Positions 21,839 to 33,125 of a DNA stretch of 64,000 nt are shown here, one piece after another. Source of the stretch: Mermis nigrescens. Taxonomy: Eukaryota > Nematoda > Enoplea > Mermithida > Mermithidae. Each line of letters begins with the position of its first letter. The first letter of the stretch is position 1. Position numbers and translations under genes: made by a program. Under the pieces are notes generated by a model. It was given only the letters and a program-made list of their open reading frames with translations. It was not told the DNA's origin and searched no databases. The DNA is taken from positions 248,001-312,000 of the forward strand of contig JAVLUZ010000706.1 of the NCBI GenBank assembly GCA_036768485.1, read 5' to 3'.

Positions 21839-22797
21839 AACGATTGTGTCTCAAGAACCCCACCAGTCCCAACAGCCCCACCGTCCCAACAGCCCCAACC
21901 GTCCCAACAGCCCCATCAATAATCCCAACAGCCCCACCAATCCCAAGAGCCCCACTAATCCCAACAGCTCCACCGTCCCAACAGCCCCACCGTCCCAACA
22001 GCCCCACCAAAAATCCCAACAGCCCCACCCGTCCCAACAGCCCCACCAGTCATAACAGCCCCACCATCCCAACAGCCCATCAATAATCCCAACAGCCCCA
22101 CGAATCCCAGCAGCCCCACCATCCCAACAGCCCCACCGTCCCCAACAGCCCACCAATCCCAGCAGATCAACCGCTCCAACAGTCCTATCATTCCAACATT
22201 CGCACTGTCCCCCACATATAAGCGTGGGGAGGGGATGTTTTGAGTTTAACCCCCCAACCCGAAATTCTGGAAATCCCCTAAATTATGGTAGAGCCCCAGA
22301 ATTCTATTTTCAGCACATTTATCGGTCACTTTACCCGACTAGGCGTGGGGGGTTGTGGGCGGGTGTGCACCCCTTTCCCCGAGAAACCAAAATACCCCCT
22401 TCCCAAAAAAACCAAAATATCCCCCCCTAGAAACCAAAGTACCCCCCAGAATACAATTTTTGAAATTTTCTTGTTTTTTAGCAATTTTTTGATGCCAACG
22501 GATAAGTGCTTGATGAGAAACGTCGAAAATGGTATTTTCCTCGCCATACCACCGTTTTCAATACCATTTTCTGACCTTTGAAAAATCTTGCACCCCCAGA
22601 ATTTTCTTGCTGCCCACGTATGCTAGTGGGGCTGTTGGGACGGTGGGGCTGATGGGATTCTTGGTGGGGCTGTTGGGATGGTGGGGCTGCTGGGACTGAT
22701 GGGGCTGTTGGGACGGGTGGGGCTGTTGGGATTTTCGGTGGGGCTGTTGGGACGGTGGGGCTGTTGGGACTGGTGGGGCTCTTGAGACACAATCGTT
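21839..22797. mobile_element. Inverted-minisatellite (foldback-like) element 1
   Basis: Left end AACGATTGTGTCTCAAG and right end CTTGAGACACAATCGTT are exact complements. Inside each end is an array of 17 bp units close to CCCAACAGCCCCACCGT (left, 21855 to about 22180) or its complement (right, 22624-22785). The core holds two hAT-like MITEs. No clear target duplication and no coding capacity. Confidence 0.8.
22213..22622 (+). mobile_element. Two nested CACACGTGGGC-family MITEs
   Basis: A short-form start (CACATATAAGCGTGG, 22213) runs to about 22330 and is followed directly by a long-form copy (from about 22341) ending CTGCCCACGTATG at 22622. Together they fill the core of the inverted-minisatellite element 21839-22797 and abut its right array. 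Confidence 0.7.
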
Positions 22798-22830
22798 CAT
22801 TTTGTGTTTATAAATACATAGTAGCTTTTC

Positions 22831-22834
<4 letters not shown>

Positions 22835-22915
<81 letters not shown>
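22835..22915. repeat. (CA)n microsatellite, about 40 repeats
   Basis: Uninterrupted CA run about 40 bp beyond the right end of inverted-minisatellite element 1. Confidence 0.97.
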
Positions 22916-22916
<1 letters not shown>

Positions 22917-24183
22917 TTCGGAGTGAATTTTAAATATCTACGAAATCTGAAACACTCCCAGATCCGATTTTTTTAAAAATGTTTTTAATGCCAATCCATA
23001 AAAATTGGTGAGAAGCGTCGAAAAGATTATCTTCAACCATATTATCGATCATTGGGCTGCTTTTTTGCCTTTCCTGGAATCTGAAGTACATCCTCAGGTT
23101 GTTGTTTTCTCGATTTTTCATACCCAGATAAATCTCGTGATAAACATCAAAAAATAGATTTTTTATGAGTCATCGATCTTTTTAGTACCTACTTCTTTAA
23201 GCTTTAAAAATTTGTGGACCCCGAGTTAGGTTGCTAATTAAGGTTCAGTTATCATGGTGCGGATTGCAGTTAAAAAAGAACTAAATTTGCTTCAGGGTAA
23301 AGCTACGGCTTTGATTCGCAACGTTTTTCAGTTTAAACCCAAATTGATCTATGTACGTTTCTAAAGAAAAGTTTAGATGAAAGATACGTTTAATAGTGAA
23401 AAAATTTTATGTTATTTGTCATACTCGAACGTAATTTTAAGACGGGGGCGTTCTGGCTTCATTTTTAAGTTTATTGACGTTAAGTGAAGATATTGGTGAA
23501 ATTCGAAGTATCGCTAGGTACGTCGTCAAGTGTACGTACGAGATGGCAATGTTCGAAAGCATTGAAGCTTTGGCATCCTTTGCACGTTTACATTCATTTG
23601 ACATAAAATAAGACGCTTATTTTTTCCAATAAGAACACGCAGTTAAAGCTTCAACACATGAAATATGGTCAGGAAGAATGGAATTAGCTTAAAAAGCAAA
23701 ACTAATGTTTGTTGGTCAAAAAATTTTTTTTAAATGCTAGAAAAATAAATCGATCTTTCTCGCATGTATAAATTGGCGTGCGTTGTTTTTGTGATGCAAA
23801 TTGTTATATCTAGTCGTTATTGTATACGTAAAAATGGCGCAGACAAACAAGTGGTCCCACTTTTATCTATTTCTGTACGCGTTGAGTAGAGCGGAGATTT
23901 GTTCGACGGCCTGTACACAACAAATTTTTCGTCTGCCTCCTGCGACCTTAGCCACGTGGTTTACTTATTGTTACGATTCTATGTTGATAAAAATTTATCT
24001 GCAAACAATTTAAGAATCAGAAATTAATGTCTTATTGAAATTCCATAGAGTGGACGACAAGCATTATGGGTTAGAACCAGGAACATTTATTGCTGATTTC
24101 CTGAGGAAATTTGAATTTGGCCCGGAAATTATAAAAACTATGTCCTAATTGTTATATGATGATATGTATGTAGAAACGAATGA

Positions 24184-24257
<74 letters not shown>

Positions 24258-24258
24258 C

Positions 24259-24331
<73 letters not shown>

Positions 24332-24332
24332 T
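24184..24332. repeat. SFXN: (ATT)n microsatellite before the sideroflexin start exon
   Basis: About 149 bp, nearly pure ATT with three interruptions. It ends about 15 bp before the acceptor GTCTTACAG of the exon containing the start codon, so it occupies the branch-point region. Confidence 0.97.
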
Positions 24333-24374
24333 ACATTGGTCTTACAGGTTTCAATTATTTATTGATTAGCAATT

Positions 24375-24541
24375 ATGATAGATTCGGAAGTTGTGTCCAA
24401 GCCAGCCATAGAAAAACCCAGATGGGATCAAAACACCTATTGGGGCAGAGCAAGGCACTTTTTTACTATAACTAACCCGGTTAATTTGCTATGCACAAGT
24501 CGTCAACTGGAAGAGTCGAAAGCTATTGTGGAAAAATACAG
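24375..24541 (+). CDS. SFXN: SFXN coding exon 1
   Basis: ATG at 24375 lies 27 bp inside an exon that begins after the acceptor GTCTTACAG (ending 24347). It encodes [20 protein letters not shown], then [20 protein letters not shown]. Donor AG|GTAAAT, phase 2 out. Confidence 0.95.
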
Positions 24542-27500
24542 GTAAATATTTAAACATTTTTTACTTTAATTTAATTCACATAGCTTATCTAATGTAGTGG
24601 TAAAGGCAAATATATTTCTCATCGACGGTTGGCAATTGTTTGGCATAATATTCCAAATTTTTCAAGTGCACTTCGAGTGATCGATTGAGTTTTTGGCATT
24701 CCAAAAGCAAAATTTTTGTTATATATTTGTGTTGTATTTTTTGCACGCAGCAACGATTTTTACTGAGATTTCTGCGTTTTATTCACAGCATTTTTATCTC
24801 ATTTTTTCGAGCAAAATAATCCCGGCCTTTGCGTCATTTCCTAAAAAAATATTGCGTTTCGGTACAAGCGCAAGTCAACGAAGACTGAATATGCAATGAT
24901 TTTAGTTATCTGCAGCCATCCGTACGGATACACTTTCCCAATTCCTCCCATTTTAGCTTTAAACTCTATTTTATTAAATTTTGGTGCAGTTTGCACTTTT
25001 CTAGCTCAATCGTTATGAATTTTAAAATTTTTTACACAAATGTTTTATACACTGGAAAATTAGGACAAAATACGTTAGTACGCGTTAAAACGATTTTTTG
25101 AGAATATTTTTTTTAGCAATTTTGGGAGTTAAATTATTTTCCCCTGTCTCGTCATTCCGGATCTGCTACTGCGAACCTAAGCTGTGTTTATTCTAATCGT
25201 TTCGTGTAGAATGTCTGGCTTTATTTATATTATTCTACGTTGAAAATGATCTATGTAAAGATCAACCAAATTTTCGAATCTTTATCCTAAATCTTACGTA
25301 TTTTATTCTTTCAGTTTTATTTTGAGGAACAATAAATAGATATTTTCTAATTTACATCAGCGAGTGTTAGATTCAGAAAATATACTTTTATCTTTTTAGG
25401 AAGGGTGATATCGATAATAATTTAAGTGTGGACGAATTGTGGCGGGCGAAACACATTTACGATTCGGCTTATCACCCGGATACTAAAGAAAAAATGCTTT
25501 TAATAGGGCGTATGTCGGCTCAAGTTCCTATGAATATGTTAATCACAGGATGTATGATGACATTTTACAAGTAAATAAAATTATTCTATCATGCGTAGAC
25601 ACGATAGAGGTGTTGTGTTTTAAATCTCTAGAATGACTGAAGGAAAAATTTTCTGGCAAGCGAAATTCATACAAAATCAAAGCCAAAAACGGACAAAAAA
25701 TGAGAACTTTTTGTAAATTTCCTTGACAATGACTAGAAACGGACATTTATGGCGGTTTTTACGTTATTTTAACGTTCGTCATATTAATTTATAAGACATT
25801 TTAGCTCTAATTCTCTATGGTTGACCCCAAGACCAACTGATGTGTGATGTTGTAATGTAATGTAATGTTATGTTAATAAATAATGTAATGTTATGTATAT
25901 TAATAAATAATTAATAAATAATGTAATGTCGTGCGCTCTAATGTCGGCTCATCAATTCCTGCTCATCTTAAGCCCTATTTTTTCGAGATATTCCTTTTCG
26001 ACTTCTTTTAGACGCTTTCACGAGTCGCAATCCGCAGGATTAAATATAGTTCTGGAATCATAGATTTTACTCGTACTTGTTTTTCCAGGCGAGCTGTCGC
26101 CTTTTAGTCAAAACGATATAAGAGAATATGAGGCGTCAGATTCCGGCAGATTTTTTTAATAAAACTCTTAATTAAATAGAATTAAATCAAAATAGTTTTA
26201 TGAAAAGCATTAGTCTATCTGAAATAGAGCTTGGTCACAAAGTTAATTCAAATATAGATTTTCTTAGAAATGTGCGAAACCATGATGGCTGACAGCGTCT
26301 CTAAGTTAATGTCAATTTGTTAGCGACAATAATGAAATGCCTTAAAATGCAAAGCGCCTGCGATGTAAAAGATAAAAAATAGTGACCATTTTTATCATAT
26401 TCATCACATTAAAAATTTTCATTATAAACTAAGCTTATCGTGGATCAGCTGTCGCCTTTTAGTCAAAACGTTTCAATAGATTTTTAGGTACTCGTATTTA
26501 TGCTTAATTAACATCGCATTAAAAGTTGATCAAAACATGAAAATTCTTAGACAATGCATTTCATAAGCGCATGAGTATAAAGGAGCCCTGACAACGGTGT
26601 ATTCGTGAAGTATTCGTCAAGACGATCAAATTTACAGAAAAAGAACAAAAATTTGTCCATCTGAATTTAAAGTCTCTACGAGTATGGCATTTTTATTCAA
26701 AACATGAAGAAGTGAAAACACGATGAACTATTAAAGCGTGGCTATCATATTTTTGAAATGAAATGCAAGAAACTTAGTAACGCCAGAAGTTCATTTTTCA
26801 GTTTTTAGCTCTTTGATCCACACTTACTGAGTATTAGACAATAATTTAAATTCCATGACTCGTACAAGAGCATAGTTTCATGCAATGAAATTTTATCAAG
26901 TTTCTACATTGATTTGGCAAGTCAAAAGATACGCATCGCTTTTACCACAGCTAGTTAGTGTGTGAATATTTAATCAAATTTGACAAAGCATTTTGTTTTC
27001 TCGTCAAAACTTTGCACACTCGTACGTGTGTCAAAATTTGAGTGTAAATACTATGCAACTCCCCTGTTAAGGTTTATTTCGACCATCTAATAACTTCTGA
27101 TCACCTTTATTCTTTTAGGACTAATTCTGCCGTTATCTTCTGGCAGTGGGTCAACCAGTCGTTCAACGCCATTGTCAATTATACGAACAGAAGCGGCGAA
27201 AATCCTATTCCAAATAGGTCTGCGGGTTTTAAAAGCAGTTTTCGTCTGATTAACGCAATCCCATCATTTTTGCAGATTTTAAATTATGTACCTTTTAGTC
27301 GTTCATAAAATTCATAAAATCTCTTATACGTTCTGTTTGAATTCTTCTAGATTTCCTCATTCTTTTCAACTTCCTTATTTTTCTGCACAAGAAAGTCGTG
27401 TTAAAATTGTATAAACTTCCTAACGCGATGAATTTGAAACGCTTATTCGAAATAATACTAATTTTGATATTAGATTAGGTTAGTAAACTGTATTTATTTC

Positions 27501-30349
27501 GATATTCCGATGGCGGTTTTCCTTTTCCCTTCTTTACTTTTTATTGCTCTCCGCGTTCATATTTCGCATCCAGTTTTTCTTCTAATTCGTATTTTCGATT
27601 GGTTTTCTGTTCACTAATTTGCCGAGTTGCCTTTTTTCGTTTTTCAGTCAGCTTTTGCTTTCTTACGTATGCGCCACTGGTGGTGCCCTTGTCACGGCCC
27701 TAGGATTAAATAGCCTAGTGAGGGTGAGAAGCGACGAATTTTTATTTGACAGACGCATGAAACGTTTCTGCACAAATTTCCGTTGTATTTTTGCGTCTTC
27801 CAGTGAATTATGACTGTAGTAAGTTTTTGCGATTTTGTTTTGTTTTTGTTTTGCGTGGGTAATACGCGGACACGTAGCTTTGTTTCTAATTTTAGAGGTT
27901 GGGGCGATCCCCTTGAAAAAATTCCGGAGGTACGAATATTATTACGAGGTTTTTCGAATCAAGAAATTAAGAATTCTGAGCGCATTTGAACGACTAACTA
28001 AATTGATTTCAGCATACTTTGGTGGTATTGAGTTAAAAATTTGTAAACGCATGGCGCCGAATCATGAATTTTTATATTCTTATTGCTTTTCTTTATGCAG
28101 CATGACAGATTTTATCATAAATCAAGTTTAAAAAATTTTAGAATCTACCTTGGATAGAATGTTGAGGAATCATTTGTGTAGCTATTTTAAACAACACATT
28201 TCTTGCGGTATGATTGGAATATACTGAATTTTTTTTCAAAATTTTTTCTCTATTGTTTAGAGCTTGCTAAGAAGTTCTCGAAAATGCTGACATTTTTTGG
28301 CCATCTTCCAGTTTCAAAATTAGCTGAAATAAAAGGACAACGTTGCTAGAAGGTCAAGTTTGAAAAAATCGGAGAATTTCGAAAAGCCGTAACATGAATA
28401 CGCGAGCTCGTATGTACTTTATGAACATGGTACTTATGTGTTTTAGTTTAAAGAATAGTTTGCCCCGCAACAGCGCGCAATCGCAAAAAATGAGTCGAAC
28501 TCGAAACTTTATTTTTTGATCCAAATTTTTTCAGAAATCCCCGTCTCTCGTTGGTCGTTTTGTCCCTTTCGCGGCAGTCGCTGCCGCTAATTGCGTCAAT
28601 ATACCTCTGATGAGAATGCGGTGAGAGATTGGTCTTTTTTCATAAATTGTAAATCTTGATGCAAAACTGTAATATATAAGCGGAACTGTCAATAAAAATA
28701 ATATAATCGTCTTTACTGTATCATTGCTTTTTCCCAGCTATCTGGGCATTTTTTGTATCGCAGTGAATTAAAAGATGGAATTTCGGTGTTCGATGAGAAA
28801 AATAGGAAGCTTGGCGAATCTACGATAGCGGCAAAACATGCCATTAGTATGGTGGTAGTGAGCCGAATAATAATGGCAACGCCTGGAATGAGTAATTTTC
28901 TGATCTACTCGTACTAGTCGTTTACTTCTCTTACTTCAATTTTGGCGGAATTTGTAAAATTTTTTCAAATAGTAGTTTGATTTTAATTCATTCATTAAGT
29001 ACTCGTTTTGTCGCTCTTTAATTACATTTATATATTATTATATTATATTTTACTCATATACTTTCTTTATTCTTTTATCTTTTATTTCCACTTTTACTCT
29101 TCTACTCTTTTACTTTAACCAAAAGCGGCCAAAAAAATCAATTTTTCTTAAAATTAGTGGTCAAAAATTTTCTGGCTTTGCGGATGGTGGACGACCAACT
29201 TTAAGCGGGGGATCCCCCATCCCTCCCTGTTAAATGTATGCCATTAACGGTATAATTTCAAATTCGGCGATTTTGAACTTTTTAAAGACTGTACACCATA
29301 CGTGGGCAGCAAGAAAATTCTGGGGGTGCAAGATTTTTTTGAAGGTCGAAAAATGGCTTTAAAAATGGTGGTATGGCGATAAAAACACCATTTTTCGACG
29401 TTTCTCATCAAGCACTATCCATTGGCATCAAAAAATTGCGAAAAAAACGAAAAAAATTTTCAAAAATTGAATTCTGGGGGTATTTTGATTTCGGGGGGTA
29501 TTTTGGTTTCTGGGGGGTGCATACCCCCCAAACCCCCCACGCCCAGGTGTGCTGTACACGCGTGTAACATTTTCACGCCGTCTTAGAAAAAAAACATCAA
29601 TGGTTGTGCGCATCTAGAGTATACTCCGTGAGATATATGAAATTCCCATCTTACATTTTATTGTTTGACAATTTTTTATTCTTACTTTTTTCTTTTATTT
29701 CAGTATTTCCACCGTTTATAATGAATTATCTTGATAAGAAGCAATGGTACGTGGTAAGTTAATTTTTATTTGACGTTGCGCAGTAAGGTTGTTTTTTCTC
29801 CTTATCGAATTCGCAAGTTTTTCAATTTCTCTTCAGTTTTTACTCGATTTTTCCGCCATTCTAAACAATCAAAATATGAGCCAAGGACACTTTACACTCC
29901 CAGATTATTTTCTTAAATCCTAATTACTTAATTTCTCTGCAATTTTTCTAATCTATAATTCATTTCTGTTATTTTATTTCCCACTCTTTATTTCATTTTA
30001 TTTCGCGATATGATATTAATGCTTTTGAATTAATTACTCCCGTATATTCATAATATGTTTCATTTATCAGTATTTTGACTTTTGCATTTATATTTCAGAA
30101 GCGATCGTATTTAGGGGCTCCTATTCAAATCGGGTTAGTTGGATTGTTTTTGATTTTCGCGACACCAATGTGCTGCGCCTTGTTTCCCCAATGGAGGTAA
30201 AACGATGAAATTTGCTTAAATCCTCGGCTTACAATTTTTCGTGCAATTCGCCTAAACTTCGCAGCTCGATTAAAAGCGACCAGCTAGAAGACAATATCCG
30301 TCAGAAATTAGAACGTCCGCAGTACGTCTATTATAACAAAGGTTTGTGA
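24375..30349 (+). CDS. SFXN: Sideroflexin, complete nine-exon gene
   Basis: Coding exons are 24375-24541, 25400-25570, 27119-27217, 27648-27723, 28535-28620, 28764-28891, 29704-29753, 30099-30196 and 30265-30349. They sum to 960 bases: 319 codons plus TGA. That is the normal length for sideroflexins, multipass inner-mitochondrial-membrane proteins; SFXN1 and SFXN3 carry serine into mitochondria for one-carbon metabolism. Hallmarks visible: [15 protein letters not shown] near the N-terminus, HPDT at residues 81-84, [18 protein letters not shown], the [15 protein letters not shown] segment, [30 protein letters not shown], and the C-terminal QYVYYNKGL. The start is supported by an in-frame TGA four codons upstream. 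It most resembles the SFXN1/SFXN3 group. No lesion was seen. A non-coding 5' exon is implied by the acceptor at 24347. Confidence 0.97.
25400..25570 (+). CDS. SFXN: SFXN coding exon 2 (HPDT motif)
   Basis: Acceptor TCTTTTTAG, donor AA|GTAAAT. Contains [20 protein letters not shown] and [24 protein letters not shown] is the sideroflexin signature. Confidence 0.96.
25846..25930. repeat. (TAATG)n-like simple repeat
   Basis: Imperfect TAATG and TAATAAA repeats in sideroflexin intron 2. Confidence 0.8.
27119..27217 (+). CDS. SFXN: SFXN coding exon 3
   Basis: Acceptor ATTCTTTTAG, donor AG|GTCTGC. Encodes [20 protein letters not shown], then YTNRSG, the conserved loop of the family. It follows a 1.5 kb intron that contains a duplicated 24 bp word (see findings). 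Confidence 0.95.
27648..27723 (+). CDS. SFXN: SFXN coding exon 4
   Basis: Acceptor GTTTTTCAG, donor AGG|GTGAGA, phase 0 out. Encodes [20 protein letters not shown], then LNSLVR, a membrane segment. Confidence 0.93.
28535..28620 (+). CDS. SFXN: SFXN coding exon 5
   Basis: Acceptor TTTTTTCAG, donor CG|GTGAGA. Encodes [19 protein letters not shown], then IPLMRMR, the asparagine-containing membrane segment conserved across sideroflexins. Confidence 0.96.
28764..28891 (+). CDS. SFXN: SFXN coding exon 6
   Basis: Acceptor GTATCGCAG, donor A|GTAATT. Encodes [20 protein letters not shown], then [16 protein letters not shown]. Confidence 0.95.
29297..29551 (-). mobile_element. hAT-like MITE, CACACGTGGGC family (long form)
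   Basis: CATACGTGGGCAGC to GCCCAGGTGTG, inverted. Exact 8 bp target duplication CTGTACAC at 29289-29296 and 29552-29559. In a sideroflexin intron. Confidence 0.92.
29704..29753 (+). CDS. SFXN: SFXN coding exon 7
   Basis: Acceptor TTATTTCAG, donor GTG|GTAAGT. Encodes [17 protein letters not shown], the short conserved loop before the last membrane segment. A hAT-like miniature element (29297-29551) lies in the preceding intron. Confidence 0.95.
30099..30196 (+). CDS. SFXN: SFXN coding exon 8
   Basis: Acceptor ATATTTCAG, donor AG|GTAAAA. Encodes [20 protein letters not shown], then CALFPQW, the final membrane segment. Confidence 0.96.
30265..30349 (+). CDS. SFXN: SFXN terminal exon
   Basis: Acceptor CTTCGCAG. 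Encodes [20 protein letters not shown] and VYYNKGL, then TGA. The invariant YYNKGL-type C-terminus confirms completeness. Confidence 0.96.
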
Positions 30350-30624
30350 TGTGAGATTACTTCTAGGCACTCTATCGTTGTTATTGGTATTTACGTTTTG
30401 CTGATCATGTTTTTTACACTCGCATCTCATTTTAATATTTGGATTGAAATATACGAAGCTCTTATGAAGCCCTGATTTGTAACTTGGCGAAATGATGAAA
30501 ATTGAGAATTACAGAAAATCTATAATAAAAATTCCGAGTTGTTTGTAGATTGTCTGTGTGTGGAAGTAAAATTTGTTCTGGATTATGGAGTGATCACCAA
30601 AAACACATATTCATTTTAGCGTAA

Positions 30625-31248
30625 ATGGCGTTCCGGGTCCCTGATTACGAATTTCTGATTAAAAATGCTCGTTCGAACCTCCTGAAAACGTGTTTGTGTA
30701 CGAGAGTTCTAAAAGATTTTGGAATGCCTGCAGAGAAGCGTGCGCGCAAGTATCTCGCGTGTGCATCTTTTGACGACAATTGAAGAACTTTCCATGATTC
30801 GTTTAACGTACACCGCTTCGCAAAGCGGGTCAAATTGGCGGAAAGCAAGAAGAAAAAAGCTTTTTTAGAAATTATGCTGGAATATCTCAAGTACCTACTT
30901 TTGGTGATTGAATATCGGTACATTTTACGACAATGCTACAAGTAATGCAAGGTAGAATTTCAAGAAAATTCACGGATCGGTTTTTGTAATACGTGCTCTC
31001 AAATTCACCTACCCATTCTACAACAAAAGATTTTGAGTATTTTCTCTTCTACAAGCACAAATGCATTGTTTTCCACAACTTCGGTCATAAATTTCAAAAC
31101 TATCTCCGACAATAAACTGACAGATTGCTATTATGGCATTGATCTGATGCATAATTATCGTAACCCTCGGCTTATTGTCGATAAAAATTCTCAAAATTTA
31201 CGCACTAAGTTATGTGAAACAGACTATAGTTGTTCAAAACAAGAAAAA
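30625..31248 (+). pseudogene. Unrecognised reading frame with two in-frame stops
   Basis: One plus frame from ATG 30625 runs to the donor AAAAAG|GTAAGT at 31248, interrupted only by TGA at 30781-30783 and TAA at 30943-30945. In sequence this AT-rich, about 208 codons would usually meet far more stops. Pieces read MAFRVPDYEFLIKNARSNLL, then KRVKLAESKKKKAFLEIML, then CETDYSCSKQEK. I do not recognise the protein. It could be a decayed gene, an exon pair with tiny introns around the stops, or chance. The minus strand is also open at 30645-30923 (92 codons), so strand is not settled. Confidence 0.35.
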
Positions 31249-32004
31249 GGTAAGTTTATGAAATTCACCTGTCTGAACAGCCTTTAAAGCGGGACCTAAT
31301 CAACATTGTGACGACTTGTCACGCAAGATTAAAGCCGCATCTTACAATTAACCCGAGCGTGATTCGATACCTTCTGAAAGCTGTAAGCACACAGTTTCCC
31401 GGAAATGTGCAATTATTTCTATGATTGTTTCACGAAACATTGTGCATGAATCACAATTTTTGTTAATTTTTAAGTCGATCAACGATTTTAATATTGTGCA
31501 TTGCAATTGAAAAGCGCATGAAGTTTTACTTCGATTTGAAAATTTAATTTATTGCTCAAGGTTTTGTGAAATATATTGTAGTTTATTCGCAATACAATTG
31601 AATTTAGGGTTTCATTCAAATTTATAAAATCTGATGTTTTGAGGAAATATTCAAAATTATTGGCTTTTTCGATAATCTCTTTGTTTCATTGAAGTCGTCC
31701 TACTTGCAAAGTATAGTACCAGCCAGAAATTCATTACGGAAGCAGGCTTACTCGCCTTTTTATTTATTACGACTGTGTTTATCTCGAAGGGAATTCGGTC
31801 GGGTATTTGAATAGTAGGTACCTAAAACATTCAACTATGATCCAGGTACCTACTCCATTTAGAGCAACCTTTTTTCGTACATATTAGAGAAAGTAAATTA
31901 ACTACAAAAATGATTTTTCGGCTACATATCACAAAAAGCCAAAAGTGGAATTTTCTATTTTCTCTTTTGCATGCCATTTATTTATTATTCTTACTCATAT
32001 TTGC

Positions 32005-32024
32005 ATTATTATTATTATTATTAC

Positions 32025-32097
<73 letters not shown>

Positions 32098-32215
32098 ATT
32101 ATTATCATTATTATTATTAATAATTTTATGATTATCATTATTAATTTTATAATTATGATTATTATTGTCATTATTATTATTTTTATTAATATTATTATTG
32201 TTGTGTTATTGTTCT
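32005..32215. repeat. (ATT)n microsatellite with degenerate tail
   Basis: Pure ATT to about 32092, then interrupted ATT/ATC/AAT sequence to about 32215. Confidence 0.95.
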
Positions 32216-32478
32216 TGTCTTAAATTTACGTATTTATTTTATCTTTAAAAATCTATTCGAAATAAGTACTTACTCACTTAGAAAAGTGCCAATCTTGTAC
32301 ATATATGTACAATCGTTTTTGAAGTGGTAAGTATATTTTTTGATTGTATTATTTACCTAGCCTGTCTTAGTATTTATACATCTAACAGATTTCAGAATCT
32401 TCTATATCCACTGCTATGCCATCTTTGTTGCATGATACATATGTCCGTTGTGTGTGATGAGGATCACCTTGAGATGAT

Positions 32479-32631
32479 CACACATGGGCGTGGGGTGTTT
32501 ACGCCCTCCAGAAGTTGAAACCCCTCCCGCAGATTACTGTAGATTCCCCTTCCATAATTATATTGTTAGTAACATTTTTGGCAATTTTTGACGATTTCAC
32601 CCCCCAGAATTTTCTTTGCTGTCCATGTTTG
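32479..32631 (+). mobile_element. hAT-like MITE, CACACGTGGGC family (short form)
   Basis: CACACATGGGCGTGG to GTCCATGTTTG. Flanks GAGATGAT and AATATGAT, 6 of 8. Confidence 0.78.
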
Positions 32632-32661
32632 AATATGATGACCCTCTCAAACATTTTCCAG

Positions 32662-32722
32662 ACATATCAAACAATTTACAAATCACAGCAAATATGCCAT
32701 CTTGTAACAATGCCTCCAAAAG
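32662..32722 (+). CDS. Possible small exon downstream of the 30.6 kb frame
   Basis: Acceptor ATTTTCCAG and donor AG|GTATGT bracket 61 bp reading DISNNLQITANMPSCNNASK. Phase 1 entry matches the exit phase of the donor at 31248. The product is unknown, and the evidence is splice signals and phase only. It overlaps no repeat I recognise; a hAT-like short element ends 30 bp upstream. Confidence 0.25.
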
Positions 32723-32959
32723 GTATGTTTTTTGATACGAAAGAATAAGAAAGTCAGTAAAAATTTCAGAAAAAGTAGGAAAGAATAATTCGCGGTTCTT
32801 TTGCACAAGCGTATAGCCGCTAAAATGAACTTGTAAATGAAAAATTTCGATTTCCTTTTAAGATTCAAAGCTGCTAAGAAACGACCGATTATACGCGACC
32901 AGGAAGCGCGTCACATACTCATTTAATAGTTACAATAGTAAAAAGGGTAAACAGACAAG

Positions 32960-33125
32960 GCTATTGTTAATTGTGCTGTTGCGGACTCGTTTGATGTTAC
33001 ATGATGCAACGGTGAGAAAAGGCGCACGGATCACGATCTGGTCGAACGGCGATTTTCGCAGGGCGCCAACTGGCACCGAAGTTCCGCCAAGAGTGCCGCC
33101 CAAAATGAAGAAAGGCTTTTTGTAG
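32960..33125 (+). CDS. Possible terminal exon, or minus-strand ORF
   Basis: A GC-richer open segment. In the plus frame entered in phase 2 it reads LLLIVLLRTRLMLHDATVRK, then GARITIWSNGDFRRAPTGTE and PPRVPPKMKKGFL, TAG. The phase fits the exon at 32662-32722, but the acceptor GACAAG has no pyrimidine tract. The opposite strand is open over 32930-33193 (87 codons). One of the two is probably coding; I cannot tell which. Confidence 0.25.

Larger units (their letters stand above)
21124..24183. other. Cbl-sideroflexin intergenic region
   Basis: 21124-21838 is presumably the Cbl 3' UTR and flank. It is followed by inverted-minisatellite element 1 and the CA run. 22916-24183 is AT-rich with no recognised gene and should contain the sideroflexin promoter and 5' non-coding exon. 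Confidence 0.6.

Noticed and set aside
21796..22215. Pro/Ser/Asn-rich and Gly-rich ORFs on both strands
   Set aside because: They are translations of the 17 bp minisatellite. Since 17 is not a multiple of 3, all frames are read in turn, which is not how a repeat protein is encoded.
24149..24475. Poly-Ile and poly-Leu ORFs
   Set aside because: Translation of the (ATT)n repeat. The real sideroflexin start exon overlaps only the end. The same applies to 31910-32223.
30781..30783. In-frame TGA as a selenocysteine codon
   Set aside because: A second stop (TAA) follows 53 codons later in the same frame, no selenoprotein family is recognised and no SECIS-like structure was identified.
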